DNA of 64,000 nucleotides from Paenibacillus woosongensis (lineage in GTDB: Bacteria > Bacillota > Bacilli > Paenibacillales > Paenibacillaceae). Both the position numbers and the translations under genes were made by a program. Shown here piece by piece: positions 18,059 through 26,995 of the stretch. The stretch spans positions 682,001 to 746,000 of the forward strand of contig NZ_WNZW01000001.1 of assembly GCF_009725165.1 (NCBI RefSeq), read 5' to 3'. The notes below the pieces were generated by a model, which saw only the letters and a list, made by a program, of their open reading frames with translations, did not search any database and had not been told where the DNA came from. The first letter of the stretch is position 1. The number at the start of each line of letters is the position of its first letter.

Positions 18059-20255
18059 AATATCGGCTTCCTTCCACTCGTCCCTGTAAAGCGCCGGCGC
18101 TGCCAATGGCTTTGGACACTCCCGGCAAGAACCATAATGGCAAAGCTACGGTTACTTCACCCTGAATATAAGTAGCCCGTTCATCGGGATTGATGCCTGT
18201 ATTTAAGCGAACTACCGATAACATCCGCGACAGGCGCCGATCGCTGGTACCATGGAGCAGCAGAAATAACCGAAGGTGATCCCTGTACGTTAATTCGACT
18301 CTCAAATAATCGCTAAGCTGTAAGCCTCCCTTTTGGCATAGCCGCACCATATCCTTGACGGCCTCAACAACTCCATAAAGCAAGGCAGAGGCCAAAATCA
18401 ACAGCGGGTTGACCTTGCTCGCATGCTTGATGAGTCCCTCCATCGTACGAATCGCAAGACGCATAGTGAATATTTCACCGTAGGCAGCGGCAACATTTCC
18501 TGCTGGATTATGAAAACCGTACAATATATACTCTACCTCCTGCCGCTGCGGGGCAAATTGCTCTACCATCGCATCCAGCTTATCCGACCGGCCTTCCATA
18601 AGCTCCTTAAGCGTGCTGACGTCGAAGAAATCAAAGTAACTGACAACATACTCTGTCTGATAGCCATTGTCCGTTATGCCGGACATCATTTCAGACAAGG
18701 AAGCGTACAAAACATCCATGCCCCCCATGGCTTGCTCCCCGGTCTCGTATGGATCTGGACTGCGCCCCCGGATACCTTGTCCCGCTTCCGCGGCGGAATG
18801 ATCTTGATTTAATGCGCGATTGTTATCAAAATAAGACCTCAGCACATCAAATTGCTTTTGATGCTCGCCCATTTTGTTCTTTAGTTCTTCGATCTGCCGA
18901 AGCAAACTGAACGCATGCTTCAGTTCTGCAGCAGCTTGCTGCTCTGTCTGCTTGCGCTGTGCGTCGCTTGAACGATGAGCCTCTACTTTGGCTTGGATTT
19001 GCTGCAGCGCATTACCGCTACCTGAATCGGAATAAGTACGCAAATATCGGTCGATTTCCCGACTGGCCTGCATCGTCTTCGATTTAAAACCGCTGGCGCT
19101 GCCAGAAGATGCCGTACCCATATCCGAAGAGCTGGATAGCAGGGAGGCAACGGCTTGATGAGCGCTGTTGAAGCTCGCCTCTTGGGCTTCGATCCCTGCT
19201 TCCAAGTCCATTAAGAGCGATGCCTGCAACAACAAGTTTTCGCTCCTGCCGCGGATTTCGGCGATTTCCGACTCGCCGGAAGCTGCTTCGTCACCTCCTA
19301 TGCTTAGTCCCCGGGATACGGAATCATATCCATGCTGTGCCGGCCTGCTTTCGGACTCCTTGATAACCTGACGCATTTGCTCGTTGATTCCCCGTACTTC
19401 TTCAAGCAAAGCTCTAGCCGCGATAAGCTGTTGGGCATGCTGAACTGCGGCCTCCTGATCGGCTTGCGACAGTGCATTAAAGGCCCTTCCAGTGTCATAT
19501 CGGTAATCCGCCAGCAAATCGGAATACACTCGTTCGGACGCCTCCCTATCCCGATCCTCCTCCGCTTTGGCCAAATAGTCGTTGTATTGGGAGGCCGCAT
19601 CAGCTATCAGGTGAATGGGGCTTCCCAGCAAATGATCCGGAATGTACGTATAATTCCGCCTGGCTAGGCGGTCTGTATACCCCTTGGCGGACGAAGCAGC
19701 TTGCTTCTGCGCGGACAGCAATTGATCCAATTTATCCTCCCGCTGATCATACAACCTTTGCAGCTTGCTAAGTAAATCCACCGTGTTGGAGGCCTCTTTC
19801 ATGATCTGCGCCATTGGCTTGAATTTGTTGACGACTTCAATCGCAAAATCAATCGGTGCTTTATATTTCATGTCCTCGCGAATTTGCCGCCTGAAGACAG
19901 AGTAGTGTCCCAAGGGGCGCAGCAATTCTACGGAGGAAGAATCCAGTTGCGCTTCCATAATAGGCAAATTATCGCTCCGCATTGCCAGCTGAAAGTTGTC
20001 CTGGAGCACCTTGGACATTAAATAATTTTCATCCGTCTCACCGAACGCAAACAATCCGTATTTCTCCAGCAGCTGCTTATCGTACGCAGATAGAACGGAG
20101 CGTGCTGCGGAATGAGCGAGCACCTCCGTTCTCGCCTGCAGCGCCGACATTCTGGCGAAGTCAATAAAAATCGCCACAAAAGCAAAAACAGCCGCAAAAA
20201 TAACAATCAGAAATACCGTTACTGCCCCCTGTTCTGAACGGCGCTTGTCCAACAT
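18027..20255 (-). CDS. DUF5702/TadG-like pilus-operon protein
   Basis: Start ATG 20255 has GAAGGGGG five bases upstream; a TTG at 20273 is in frame but in a poor position. After an N-terminal QGAVTVFLIVIFAAVF helix (about 10-32) comes a long Gln/Ala/Ser/Glu-rich, mostly helical region (about 60-560), then a hydrophobic helix at about 610-630. This architecture matches DUF5702 proteins that accompany Firmicute Tad operons and are placed where TadG lies in other bacteria. It is probably extracellular. Its exact role is unknown. Confidence 0.75.
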   Translation of the reverse strand: MLDKRRSEQGAVTVFLIVIFAAVFAFVAIFIDFARMSALQARTEVLAHSAARSVLSAYDKQLLEKYGLFAFGETDENYLMSKVLQDNFQLAMRSDNLPIMEAQLDSSSVELLRPLGHYSVFRRQIREDMKYKAPIDFAIEVVNKFKPMAQIMKEASNTVDLLSKLQRLYDQREDKLDQLLSAQKQAASSAKGYTDRLARRNYTYIPDHLLGSPIHLIADAASQYNDYLAKAEEDRDREASERVYSDLLADYRYDTGRAFNALSQADQEAAVQHAQQLIAARALLEEVRGINEQMRQVIKESESRPAQHGYDSVSRGLSIGGDEAASGESEIAEIRGRSENLLLQASLLMDLEAGIEAQEASFNSAHQAVASLLSSSSDMGTASSGSASGFKSKTMQASREIDRYLRTYSDSGSGNALQQIQAKVEAHRSSDAQRKQTEQQAAAELKHAFSLLRQIEELKNKMGEHQKQFDVLRSYFDNNRALNQDHSAAEAGQGIRGRSPDPYETGEQAMGGMDVLYASLSEMMSGITDNGYQTEYVVSYFDFFDVSTLKELMEGRSDKLDAMVEQFAPQRQEVEYILYGFHNPAGNVAAAYGEIFTMRLAIRTMEGLIKHASKVNPLLILASALLYGVVEAVKDMVRLCQKGGLQLSDYLRVELTYRDHLRLFLLLHGTSDRRLSRMLSVVRLNTGINPDERATYIQGEVTVALPLWFLPGVSKAIGSAGALQGRVEGSRYYAVKQAHYSY

Positions 20256-20282
20256 AGGAACCCCCTTCAACAAGATGCGGCC

Positions 20283-20942
20283 TTATTTCGCATATAGTTT
20301 CAGCGCTTTCCCCGCGTCGGCCTGACTGACATGCTCCTTGCCTGTTCCTTTAAACCTCGCTCCGTAATAACGGACAAGCTCGACGGTTCGGATCCATTCC
20401 ACCGGCTCTACAATATAAGAGGCGGAATGCCCTGCTTGCCTGGCGTCCCCGATGATGGTTTCTAGCGGAGCAAGGGAGATGTTCCGGTGTAAAAATACGG
20501 AAACTTTACGGAACAGCAGCCTGTTATCGTATTTCATATGCCCTTCCATCCCGGCCGGAATTTCACGGCCGATATTTCCGAGCTTCTTCAAAGGCAGACT
20601 GCCGCTGGACTCTGCACTATTTGGCAGCTCCAGCTCCAATACAGCCGGGGAATTTCCGCTGAACGAGCCGAAGAGAAGCTGCAGCATGCCGTCGTCATGT
20701 ATTCGCCAATACAGCGAATCATGCTGATCCTCCTCATAGGCCCCTGTCCTTGGTTCGCGGTAGCTGTTATCCCATACATAGGCGCTGCGCTCGGCAGCTG
20801 CGAAAGCCGTATGGCCCAACACTGCATTCTGGTATAAATACATGCAAAAAAACAGCAGCAGCAGTATCGTAAAAAATATGACCGGAAATACAAGCGAGGC
20901 TTCTATCGTAAAGTTCCCATCCTTGTTTCGCAGCAGCTTCAC
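20283..20942 (-). CDS. tadE: TadE-like pseudopilin
   Basis: The N-terminus KDGNFTIEASLVFPVIFF has the glycine-Phe processing context and glutamate of type IV pseudopilins followed by a hydrophobic helix to about residue 42. The remaining 175 residues would be outside the membrane. The GTG start shares its first base with the TAG stop of the Flp-like gene, so the two are translationally linked. Confidence 0.8.
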   Translation of the reverse strand: MKLLRNKDGNFTIEASLVFPVIFFTILLLLFFCMYLYQNAVLGHTAFAAAERSAYVWDNSYREPRTGAYEEDQHDSLYWRIHDDGMLQLLFGSFSGNSPAVLELELPNSAESSGSLPLKKLGNIGREIPAGMEGHMKYDNRLLFRKVSVFLHRNISLAPLETIIGDARQAGHSASYIVEPVEWIRTVELVRYYGARFKGTGKEHVSQADAGKALKLYAK

Positions 20943-21139
20943 TATTCTCCGCCGTCCATAAAGGAGTCCGTCTTCTTGTCAGCCTTGGACAGCAGATTTT
21001 CAACAATCGCCTTCAACTCCTTACGAAAGATCACGGCAATAATAACGATGACCGCGATGATCAAAATCATCTCGAGCATACCGAGACCGTCTTCATCCCG
21101 CCAAAGCTCTCCCATTCTTCCGCGCAATACCTCTAACAT
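20942..21139 (-). CDS. flp: Flp-like major pilin candidate, 65 residues
   Basis: ATG 21139 (MLEVLRGRMGEL) has GAGGAGGGG seven bases upstream; longer frames upstream have no site. The sequence DEDGLGMLEMILIIAVIVII has the Gly-Met processing site, the pilin glutamate at +5 and a hydrophobic helix; the short charged tail fits the Flp1-like family. It is the smallest pilin-like protein in the operon and the best candidate for the main fibre subunit. Confidence 0.8.
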   Translation of the reverse strand: MLEVLRGRMGELWRDEDGLGMLEMILIIAVIVIIAVIFRKELKAIVENLLSKADKKTDSFMDGGE

Positions 21140-21168
21140 CAGCAAACCCCTCCTCGAATTAATAAAAG

Positions 21169-22044
21169 CTACAGATCCATAATCATGAATGCGGGAGTCC
21201 CCACCAAAATAACAATTATTAAAAACAACAGCACCATTGGAAAAACCAGTTTGGATGAAGCCTGCTCTCCCAGGGTCTTGCCGACCGCTTTCCGTTTCTC
21301 CCATAGCGAATGGGACAGATCGCGAAGCGCCATCACGAAATCGCTGCCGCCGCGGCGAAAATTCAGCAATACCGCCGTCGTAAATGCGGACACCTCCTGG
21401 ATGCCGCAGCGTTTGCTAAAGCCTTCCATAGCCTGAGCAAAGGAATATCCTCCTTCGCATTCCCGCTGCATTTGAAACAGCTCGCGATACAAAGGATGGC
21501 TCTCTTGCCCGCGCTTCCGTTCCAGGCAATGCTTGATCGCCTGCTGAACTGTCGAGCCGGCGCCGACAAGCAGGACGATTTTATTCAACAGCTCTGGCAA
21601 TTCAAGCAGAATCTGCTGTTCCCGCCGCTTCACCTTGCTGTGCAAGTCGCTAATTAGCGCAACCGGCAGCAGAACGGCGAGCAGAAGCCCAATGAGGAAC
21701 CCGCTGGCTTCCCCCTCCATCGCTATTGAAATCAAGCAGCCGCCAAACAGCAGCAGGTAACTGTAGGTAAGCATCTCTGCCAAAAAGAGCAGCGTGTACT
21801 CCCCGCCGCGCTGCTGGCCGTTAATCTGCCTGACCGAGCGCTGGATTTTGAAGAAGAACAGCGGAAACCTTTGCGACACCTGGAGCCGCTCCAGTACATA
21901 AAGCATGGGAGGGGCCAATTTCTGCAGCCGGATGCCATCCATCTCCAGTTTCGCAGTGCCGGGATACCGCCGTAACGTTTGTCTGTACAGCAGCGCCCAG
22001 GCAAAAAGCAGGACGATCGCCAAAATTCCCCACAGCAAGTTCAT
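21169..22044 (-). CDS. tadC: Type II secretion F-domain protein TadC
   Basis: A 291-residue inner-membrane protein with N-terminal helix (3-20), paired helices at about 88-135 and a T2SSF domain (150-285) ending in a membrane helix (VLLFLIIVILVGTPAFM). With TadB it forms the platform on which the CpaF ATPase drives pilus assembly. It directly precedes the Flp-like gene. Confidence 0.9.
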   Translation of the reverse strand: MNLLWGILAIVLLFAWALLYRQTLRRYPGTAKLEMDGIRLQKLAPPMLYVLERLQVSQRFPLFFFKIQRSVRQINGQQRGGEYTLLFLAEMLTYSYLLLFGGCLISIAMEGEASGFLIGLLLAVLLPVALISDLHSKVKRREQQILLELPELLNKIVLLVGAGSTVQQAIKHCLERKRGQESHPLYRELFQMQRECEGGYSFAQAMEGFSKRCGIQEVSAFTTAVLLNFRRGGSDFVMALRDLSHSLWEKRKAVGKTLGEQASSKLVFPMVLLFLIIVILVGTPAFMIMDL

Positions 22045-22063
22045 GTCAATATGAGCACCCCTC

Positions 22064-22864
22064 CTAAACCCGGATATCCATGATCTTCATCATGATCCAG
22101 GCGCATACGGCAAACAGAATTAAGGCAGCCGACGAAACGACCAGTCCGGCACCTTGATGAAGCGGCTGCATGTAGTCTGGAGAAGTTAAATCCATGAATA
22201 ATAGAAACAGGACCGGAGATGCCAGCATCGCCTTGGCCTCAAAGCGCTTCTGGGCAATCATGACGCTGATTTCCTGGCTGATTTCAAGCTTCTCGCTAAT
22301 AATAGATGAGGTTCTTCTCACGACCTCTACCAGATCGCCTCCAGAGCGTTTACAGGTCGTAAACACATCCGCAAAATTGCTGATGTCCTCCATACCGGCC
22401 CGTCTGCTGAAATCCTGTAATGCATCCTCGACCGGCTCCCCGTATTCCATCCGGGTGCATATGATCCCAAGCTCGATCATAAGATCATTCTTGCCGTCTG
22501 GATACAGCAGCCGAAGATCCTGAATCGCTTCGCGAAATCCGTTTTCGACGGAACGGCCTGCTGCCAGCGAGGAGGACAATGAATAGAGCGCCTGTTTAAA
22601 ATTCAGGCTGAGCGCTTCCCTCCGCCTGCGAAGCAGGTACCTGCTCCACGGCTTTGGTACAAACAGTGCCGCGCCGGCAAGCAAAAGCGCCAGCAGCCAG
22701 GAATGGAAAAAGATATATCCGACAGCCGTAAACATTACGCCCCCTGCAGCCAGGCAGAGCATAGTTTGCTTTCCTGACAGTACGTAGTTCTGATAATCCG
22801 GCAGTCCTTCCGCCTCACTCCCCGGGGGTGAAGGCCTGCCGCGTCGTCCAAACCCCAATTTCAT
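22064..22864 (-). CDS. tadB: Type II secretion F-domain protein TadB
   Basis: A 266-residue platform protein with membrane helices at about 35-68 and 225-260 and a T2SSF domain between them (residues 95-220, with the EYGEPVEDALQDF and RSGGDLVEVVRRT motifs). It lies between the ATPase and TadC, in canonical Tad order, with 19 bases to TadC. Confidence 0.9.
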   Translation of the reverse strand: MKLGFGRRGRPSPPGSEAEGLPDYQNYVLSGKQTMLCLAAGGVMFTAVGYIFFHSWLLALLLAGAALFVPKPWSRYLLRRRREALSLNFKQALYSLSSSLAAGRSVENGFREAIQDLRLLYPDGKNDLMIELGIICTRMEYGEPVEDALQDFSRRAGMEDISNFADVFTTCKRSGGDLVEVVRRTSSIISEKLEISQEISVMIAQKRFEAKAMLASPVLFLLFMDLTSPDYMQPLHQGAGLVVSSAALILFAVCAWIMMKIMDIRV

Positions 22865-22897
22865 TATGCGTTCCCGCCTCCTGCCGTTTTCGCTTGT

Positions 22898-24124
22898 TCA
22901 AGCTCCTGTTCCAAAATCAATCCCCGCCATCCGCAGCTTGTCGAGATTCGCCAGGCTACTCCGCTTTGTCAGCCTCCCGCGGATTTTCCCCTCGATCTCT
23001 GCTTCTTCCTGAAAAACAAATAACGGATTTAGCATCACCTCCCCCTCGACAAGACCGCATACTTCCGAGATTTCCATGACCCTGCGTGAACGATCCCTTA
23101 GCCTGGATAAATGAACAAAAATATCAATCGCTGAGCCGATTTGCTGGCGTACCACTTGAACAGGCAGTGCAGCCCCGCTCAGCACCATCGTCTCCAGCCG
23201 GCTAATCATGTCCTTCGTGCTGTTAGCGTGGCCGGTTGACAAGCTCCCGTCATGTCCAGTGTTCATCGCCTGCAGCATATCGATCGTTTCGCTGCCGCGC
23301 ACCTCGCCGACAATGATCCGGTTTGGCCTCATTCGCAGTGAAGCTCTGATTAAGTCGCGAACCGAGATTTCTCCTTTTCCTTCCGTATTGGCATTGCGTG
23401 TCTCCAGGGAAACTAGATTCGGCACGGTGACGATCCGCAGCTCCGCCGAATCTTCAATCGTAATCACCCGTTCATCCGGCGGAATATATTGCGAAAGTGC
23501 GTTTAAAAAAGTGGTCTTCCCGGACCCCGTTCCCCCGCTAATAAAAATGTTGTATTTCCCTTTGACGAGACCTTGCAGAAAAAGAGCCGCCTCTTCGGTC
23601 AGCGAACCCCATTCCACCAGCCGCTCCATCGTTACAGGCTGCTCCGGAAACTTGCGGATCGTCATGGTTGGACCCTTGAGCGCTATCGGAGGAAGCACAA
23701 TATTCACCCGCGACCCGCCCGGAAGCCTTGCATCCACAATCGGCGAGGAGTCATTCACGACACGGTTTACCGTAGAAACGATGTTCTGAATCATGTCCTC
23801 CAATTTCTCCTGTGATTCAAAGCGCACATCAATTCGCCGCACCTGGCCATTTTGTTCAATAAAAATTTCCTCGTGGCTGTTGATCATGATTTCTGACACT
23901 GACCGGTCGTCCACGAGAGGCTGAAGCACGTCAAGTCCCCGAAAAGAGTCATAAAGCCTGCGCACCCATTTCCGCTTCTCAGAAGCCGTCAACTCATTAA
24001 GTCCGCTGTCTGCAAGAACACGGCGTTCAATGTAATCCATCAGTTGCGAGTCTGATAGCGTTGATGTCATATCCAGTCCCGAGCGAATGCTTGCGCGCAG
24101 TTCCGTAAAAAAATCCTCCGTCAC
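22898..24124 (-). CDS. cpaF: CpaF/TadA pilus assembly ATPase
   Basis: A 408-residue secretion ATPase of the GspE/VirB11 superfamily. Walker A is [13 protein letters not shown] near residue 200, the Asp box and Walker B are in [19 protein letters not shown] near 268, and the His box [16 protein letters not shown] follows. It powers Flp pilus polymerisation from the cytoplasm. It overlaps the upstream CpaE-like gene by four bases. Confidence 0.95.
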   Translation of the reverse strand: MTEDFFTELRASIRSGLDMTSTLSDSQLMDYIERRVLADSGLNELTASEKRKWVRRLYDSFRGLDVLQPLVDDRSVSEIMINSHEEIFIEQNGQVRRIDVRFESQEKLEDMIQNIVSTVNRVVNDSSPIVDARLPGGSRVNIVLPPIALKGPTMTIRKFPEQPVTMERLVEWGSLTEEAALFLQGLVKGKYNIFISGGTGSGKTTFLNALSQYIPPDERVITIEDSAELRIVTVPNLVSLETRNANTEGKGEISVRDLIRASLRMRPNRIIVGEVRGSETIDMLQAMNTGHDGSLSTGHANSTKDMISRLETMVLSGAALPVQVVRQQIGSAIDIFVHLSRLRDRSRRVMEISEVCGLVEGEVMLNPLFVFQEEAEIEGKIRGRLTKRSSLANLDKLRMAGIDFGTGA

Positions 24125-25287
24125 CCCGATGCTCCCCCAATTCCAAGGGCATGACCCCAGCTGTATAGACTGCGGCTGAGCTTAAGCATTTCCTTCTGAA
24201 AAACCGGGGATTGCAGCAGGTCCCCTTGTCCCGTCAACTGATTCCAGGATGGTATATTAGGCAACACGATCTCTGCTGTCATGCCAGGTCTTGGCAGCGA
24301 CAGACCCGCTTCCCCCATGCACCGGTTCACCGCGAACAATGCTTTTCCCATAATCAAGCGACAGCGTTCTGGATTTGACCGTTCCATGTGAGATATCCAT
24401 AATCCGCTCTTGCGCACCACATTCTCTTCGCCGGCCAGCAGCCAGACCAGCTTGTCGGCACGATCCAGCACCGTTTCTGTTCGCGCATTAGGATACGAAT
24501 CGGCATCGGCGACGATGACGTCATAAAGTCCGCTGTCCGCAATAAAATCAATCAGCCGAGCAGTATCCCCGGACTCCATTTCCAGCATTTCATTTAAATT
24601 GTCCACTGGCCCAAATGTATCGCCTTCAAGGGCCGGATGCCTGTACGCATAAGACGAGACCGGTTGATTTATAGGCTCGCCCCGCTCCCCCGCCGCCTTC
24701 AAGTCGTATAGAAGCCGGGCAAGGCCATGGGTACGATGCTGCCCTTCCTGTACAGAAGAATTTTCGGATAATATGCCGCTGCTGATCGTTTCCAGATTCA
24801 GATAAAATACCTTGCGGCCTTCTCCGGCAAGCTGCTTTACAAGATGAGCGGCCACCGTTGTCTTGCCGCATCCGCCTACTGCGGAATATACTCCGACGAC
24901 AAGCGCCTTGCCATCCACCGGCTCCCTGGCTGCGGCTCCTCCCCTCGCATATTCCAGTACCGCCGTTAGAAGCAAAGGCAGCGGCTGATACTTGGAAATG
25001 CTCTTTCCGCAACCTTTCGCAGTCCCCTCCTCCTCAAGATGAACATATGGAACTTGGGGCGTCTCCCCGCTACCCAGCCACGCTTCAAGAAACGATTTCT
25101 CGGCTAATACGACATCTGCGTAAAGCCGGCTCGATTCCATATGCCGCACGAAAGCATCCTCGCGGCTGAAAGCCGTTACGGAAAAGCGGCGGTCAAACTC
25201 GCTGTGGCGGACATAATGCAAAAAAGGCTCGATATACTGCTCATCCCTAGCGGCCAGAACAAGCCGAACTGGAACCACCCTTATCAC
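24121..25287 (-). CDS. cpaE: CpaE/TadZ-like localisation ATPase
   Basis: First gene of the Tad operon. Residues 1-115 resemble a degenerate receiver domain, and 125-380 form a MinD/ParA-type ATPase with the P-loop YSAVGGCGKTTVAAHL near residue 135. TadZ proteins position the pilus machine at a cell pole. Translation starts at GTG 25287; the spacing from the nearest purine-rich site (GAAAGG) is unusually short, two bases. The leader in front of it carries a strong terminator-like hairpin. Confidence 0.8.
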   Translation of the reverse strand: MIRVVPVRLVLAARDEQYIEPFLHYVRHSEFDRRFSVTAFSREDAFVRHMESSRLYADVVLAEKSFLEAWLGSGETPQVPYVHLEEEGTAKGCGKSISKYQPLPLLLTAVLEYARGGAAAREPVDGKALVVGVYSAVGGCGKTTVAAHLVKQLAGEGRKVFYLNLETISSGILSENSSVQEGQHRTHGLARLLYDLKAAGERGEPINQPVSSYAYRHPALEGDTFGPVDNLNEMLEMESGDTARLIDFIADSGLYDVIVADADSYPNARTETVLDRADKLVWLLAGEENVVRKSGLWISHMERSNPERCRLIMGKALFAVNRCMGEAGLSLPRPGMTAEIVLPNIPSWNQLTGQGDLLQSPVFQKEMLKLSRSLYSWGHALGIGGASG

Positions 25288-25302
25288 AACCTTTCAAGAA
25301 CG

Positions 25303-25351
25303 CAAAAAAGCACCGTCCAATAACCGCAGATGCGGTTGTTGGACGGTGCTT
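25303..25351 (-). terminator. Strong hairpin with T-run in the Tad leader
   Basis: Arms 25308-25328 and 25331-25351 (AAGCACCGTCCAA outer, AACCGCA inner) form an almost continuous stem of about 20 pairs, followed on the minus strand by TTTTTT (25309 to 25304). It ends only about 16 bases before the GTG of the first Tad gene. It can serve as terminator of the DCC gene, as an attenuator for Tad transcription, or both. Confidence 0.85.
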
Positions 25352-25379
25352 CCGTCGTTCATCCCTGAAATTTACAGTT

Positions 25380-25408
25380 AGAATAACATACTTCTCTGAC
25401 TCTCGCAA
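25380..25408 (-). promoter_or_regulatory. SigA-like promoter for the Tad operon
   Basis: On the minus strand TTGCGA (25408-25403), a 17-base spacer and TATTCT (25385-25380) fit a sigma-A promoter. It sits between the DCC gene stop and the leader hairpin, so transcripts starting near 25373 must pass the hairpin before reaching the Tad genes. Confidence 0.55.
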
Positions 25409-25426
25409 GGCTTTTTCTGAAGATGA

Positions 25427-25858
25427 TTATCCATCCTGCAAAAATCGTTCCTTATTCTCTTTCGTGGGCACAAGGCATGTCTCGTCCTTGCCGAACCATC
25501 GATAGCGATTAGCCGCAACGATGCGGTATACGGCGTCCCGTATAAATCGCGGTACAATAATGAATCCAAAGGCAAGCGGCCAAGGATACCGCAATCCTTT
25601 TGCGATTCGCAGCGCAGCGGATGAACGCGTATAATAAACGCCGTTCTGATACAGGACAATTGTGTTTATCCGATCAGGAGAAATGTCCGGGCGCCGGCTG
25701 CCCTGCAATATTCTCTCCCCAGCTTCTGATTGGAGGGAAGCGAACCGAAAGCGGCGTTCTGGGTCCCTTCTGATTATAAATTTAACGGCTCCCTGGCATA
25801 AATGGCATACGCCATCAAACAGGACGACGTTATCGTGCTGTCCCGAAGTTTGCGCCAT
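25427..25858 (-). CDS. DCC family thiol-disulfide oxidoreductase-like protein
   Basis: A 143-residue protein with the DGVCHLCQGAVKFI motif (DxxCxxC, Cys near residues 18 and 21) that defines the DCC family (Bacillus YuxK). The motif gives a redox-active site resembling thioredoxin folds. The in vivo partner is unknown. It is transcribed alone toward the Tad leader. Confidence 0.9.
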   Translation of the reverse strand: MAQTSGQHDNVVLFDGVCHLCQGAVKFIIRRDPERRFRFASLQSEAGERILQGSRRPDISPDRINTIVLYQNGVYYTRSSAALRIAKGLRYPWPLAFGFIIVPRFIRDAVYRIVAANRYRWFGKDETCLVPTKENKERFLQDG

Positions 25859-25908
25859 CGTTCCTTCACCTCGCTTTTATTGCAATTATAGCATGACTTC
25901 GGACAAAC

Positions 25909-25963
25909 GAAAAAAGCAAGCGGGTCAGCCAAGGAAACTCCTTGGTCGACCCGCTTGCTTTTC
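25909..25963 (-). terminator. Bidirectional terminator
   Basis: Arms AAGCAAGCGGGTC and GACCCGCTTGCTT with an inner CCAAGG/CCTTGG stem; T-runs follow on both strands, longest (six) on the minus strand after the 95-residue gene. Confidence 0.85.
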
Positions 25964-26026
25964 AATCTTATGAACGTCCCATAGATCCCTCTACGAGCCC
26001 GTCTCCAACGTTGATTGACTGCTATC

Positions 26027-26314
26027 TTACTGAGCCAGCGCCTTCTCAATCCACTGACCGTCATCCATTTGCTGCTTAATCTCTCCGCTGAATTTGTCCA
26101 TGCATTTGCAAATGAAATCTTTGCGGCAAACTGGACAAGGTGTTCGCTGAAGCCGGCTGACGTTCGTAAGCCGCCATTCCGGATTCCGGTGGAAAAATAC
26201 CCGGCACGCTGTGCCATCAGCCATTGTGACGATGAATTCATACAGTCCTTCTTTTTCATTGCTGCTGGCCTTGGTCACGTTCTGTACACTCGGTCTGTAA
26301 GACATGGTCATCAC
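26027..26314 (-). CDS. Small cysteine-rich protein, unknown
   Basis: A 95-residue frame beginning at ATG 26314 or the second ATG two codons on. The C-terminal half has CPVCRKDFICKC, a CxxC-x6-CxC cluster that could bind zinc or an iron-sulfur cluster, preceded by a beta-rich stretch. No family recognised. It is flanked by a terminator on its 3' side. Confidence 0.55.
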   Translation of the reverse strand: MMTMSYRPSVQNVTKASSNEKEGLYEFIVTMADGTACRVFFHRNPEWRLTNVSRLQRTPCPVCRKDFICKCMDKFSGEIKQQMDDGQWIEKALAQ

Positions 26315-26421
26315 CCGTATTATCAGATTTAAGTCCTATTTAGTACTTAGACATATTAAATAATTTTTTACGGTGTGTCAACTTGGAATTGAATGACAAT
26401 TAAATCCATTTCAATGTGATC

Positions 26422-26464
26422 AAAAAGACTTCTCCAGAACAGTATTGCCCATGAGAAGTCTTTT
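26422..26464 (-). terminator. Terminator of the ohr gene
   Basis: AAAAGACTTCTC and GAGAAGTCTTTT arms enclose 18 bases, and TTTTT follows on the minus strand, directly after the ohr stop. Confidence 0.85.
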
Positions 26465-26471
26465 CATATCA

Positions 26472-26897
26472 TTAACCTTCAATTAAGTTCAGCTTCACCT
26501 CGATATTGCCTCGTGTCGCCTTCGAATAAGGGCAAAAATCATGCGCCTTATGCAGCAATTGTTGGGCTGTGCCTCGCTCTACTCCCGGAATTTGCGCATC
26601 GATGGCCACAGCTAATTGGAATCCGCCATCTGCAGGATCCTTGCCGATGCTCACATGATGCTTCACGATTGCCTGCTCCAGCTTTATGCCGTCTTGTTCT
26701 GCTACATGCTCCAGAGCGCTGGCGAAACAAGCGCCATATCCGGCCGCGAACAGCTCCTCCGGGTTAGTGCCGGAGCCGCCTTGTCCACCCATTGCTTTGG
26801 GCATGCTCAGTTCGAGCTTCAACGCCCCGTCCGAAGTCTCCACGGTGCCGGATCTTCCTCCCTGAATCGTAGCGGTTGCCGTATACATTGCTTCCAT
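26472..26897 (-). CDS. ohr: Organic hydroperoxide resistance protein (Ohr)
   Basis: ATG 26897 has AAGGAGGGAA seven bases before it; the longer frame starting at 26939 lacks such a site. The 141-residue OsmC/Ohr protein has the two reactive cysteines: in AAGYGACFASALEHVA near 60 and in AHDFCPYSKATRGN near 125. Ohr reduces organic hydroperoxides with lipoylated partners. The gene is monocistronic with its own terminator. Confidence 0.95.
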   Translation of the reverse strand: MEAMYTATATIQGGRSGTVETSDGALKLELSMPKAMGGQGGSGTNPEELFAAGYGACFASALEHVAEQDGIKLEQAIVKHHVSIGKDPADGGFQLAVAIDAQIPGVERGTAQQLLHKAHDFCPYSKATRGNIEVKLNLIEG

Positions 26898-26995
26898 GAA
26901 TCGTTCCCTCCTTGTTAAAATATTCGGGTCATTGTCCATTTAAAGCAATAAGACCGCTTTGAAACGCCTGCCCTGGTTATTCTCCTGTTTCCCCG

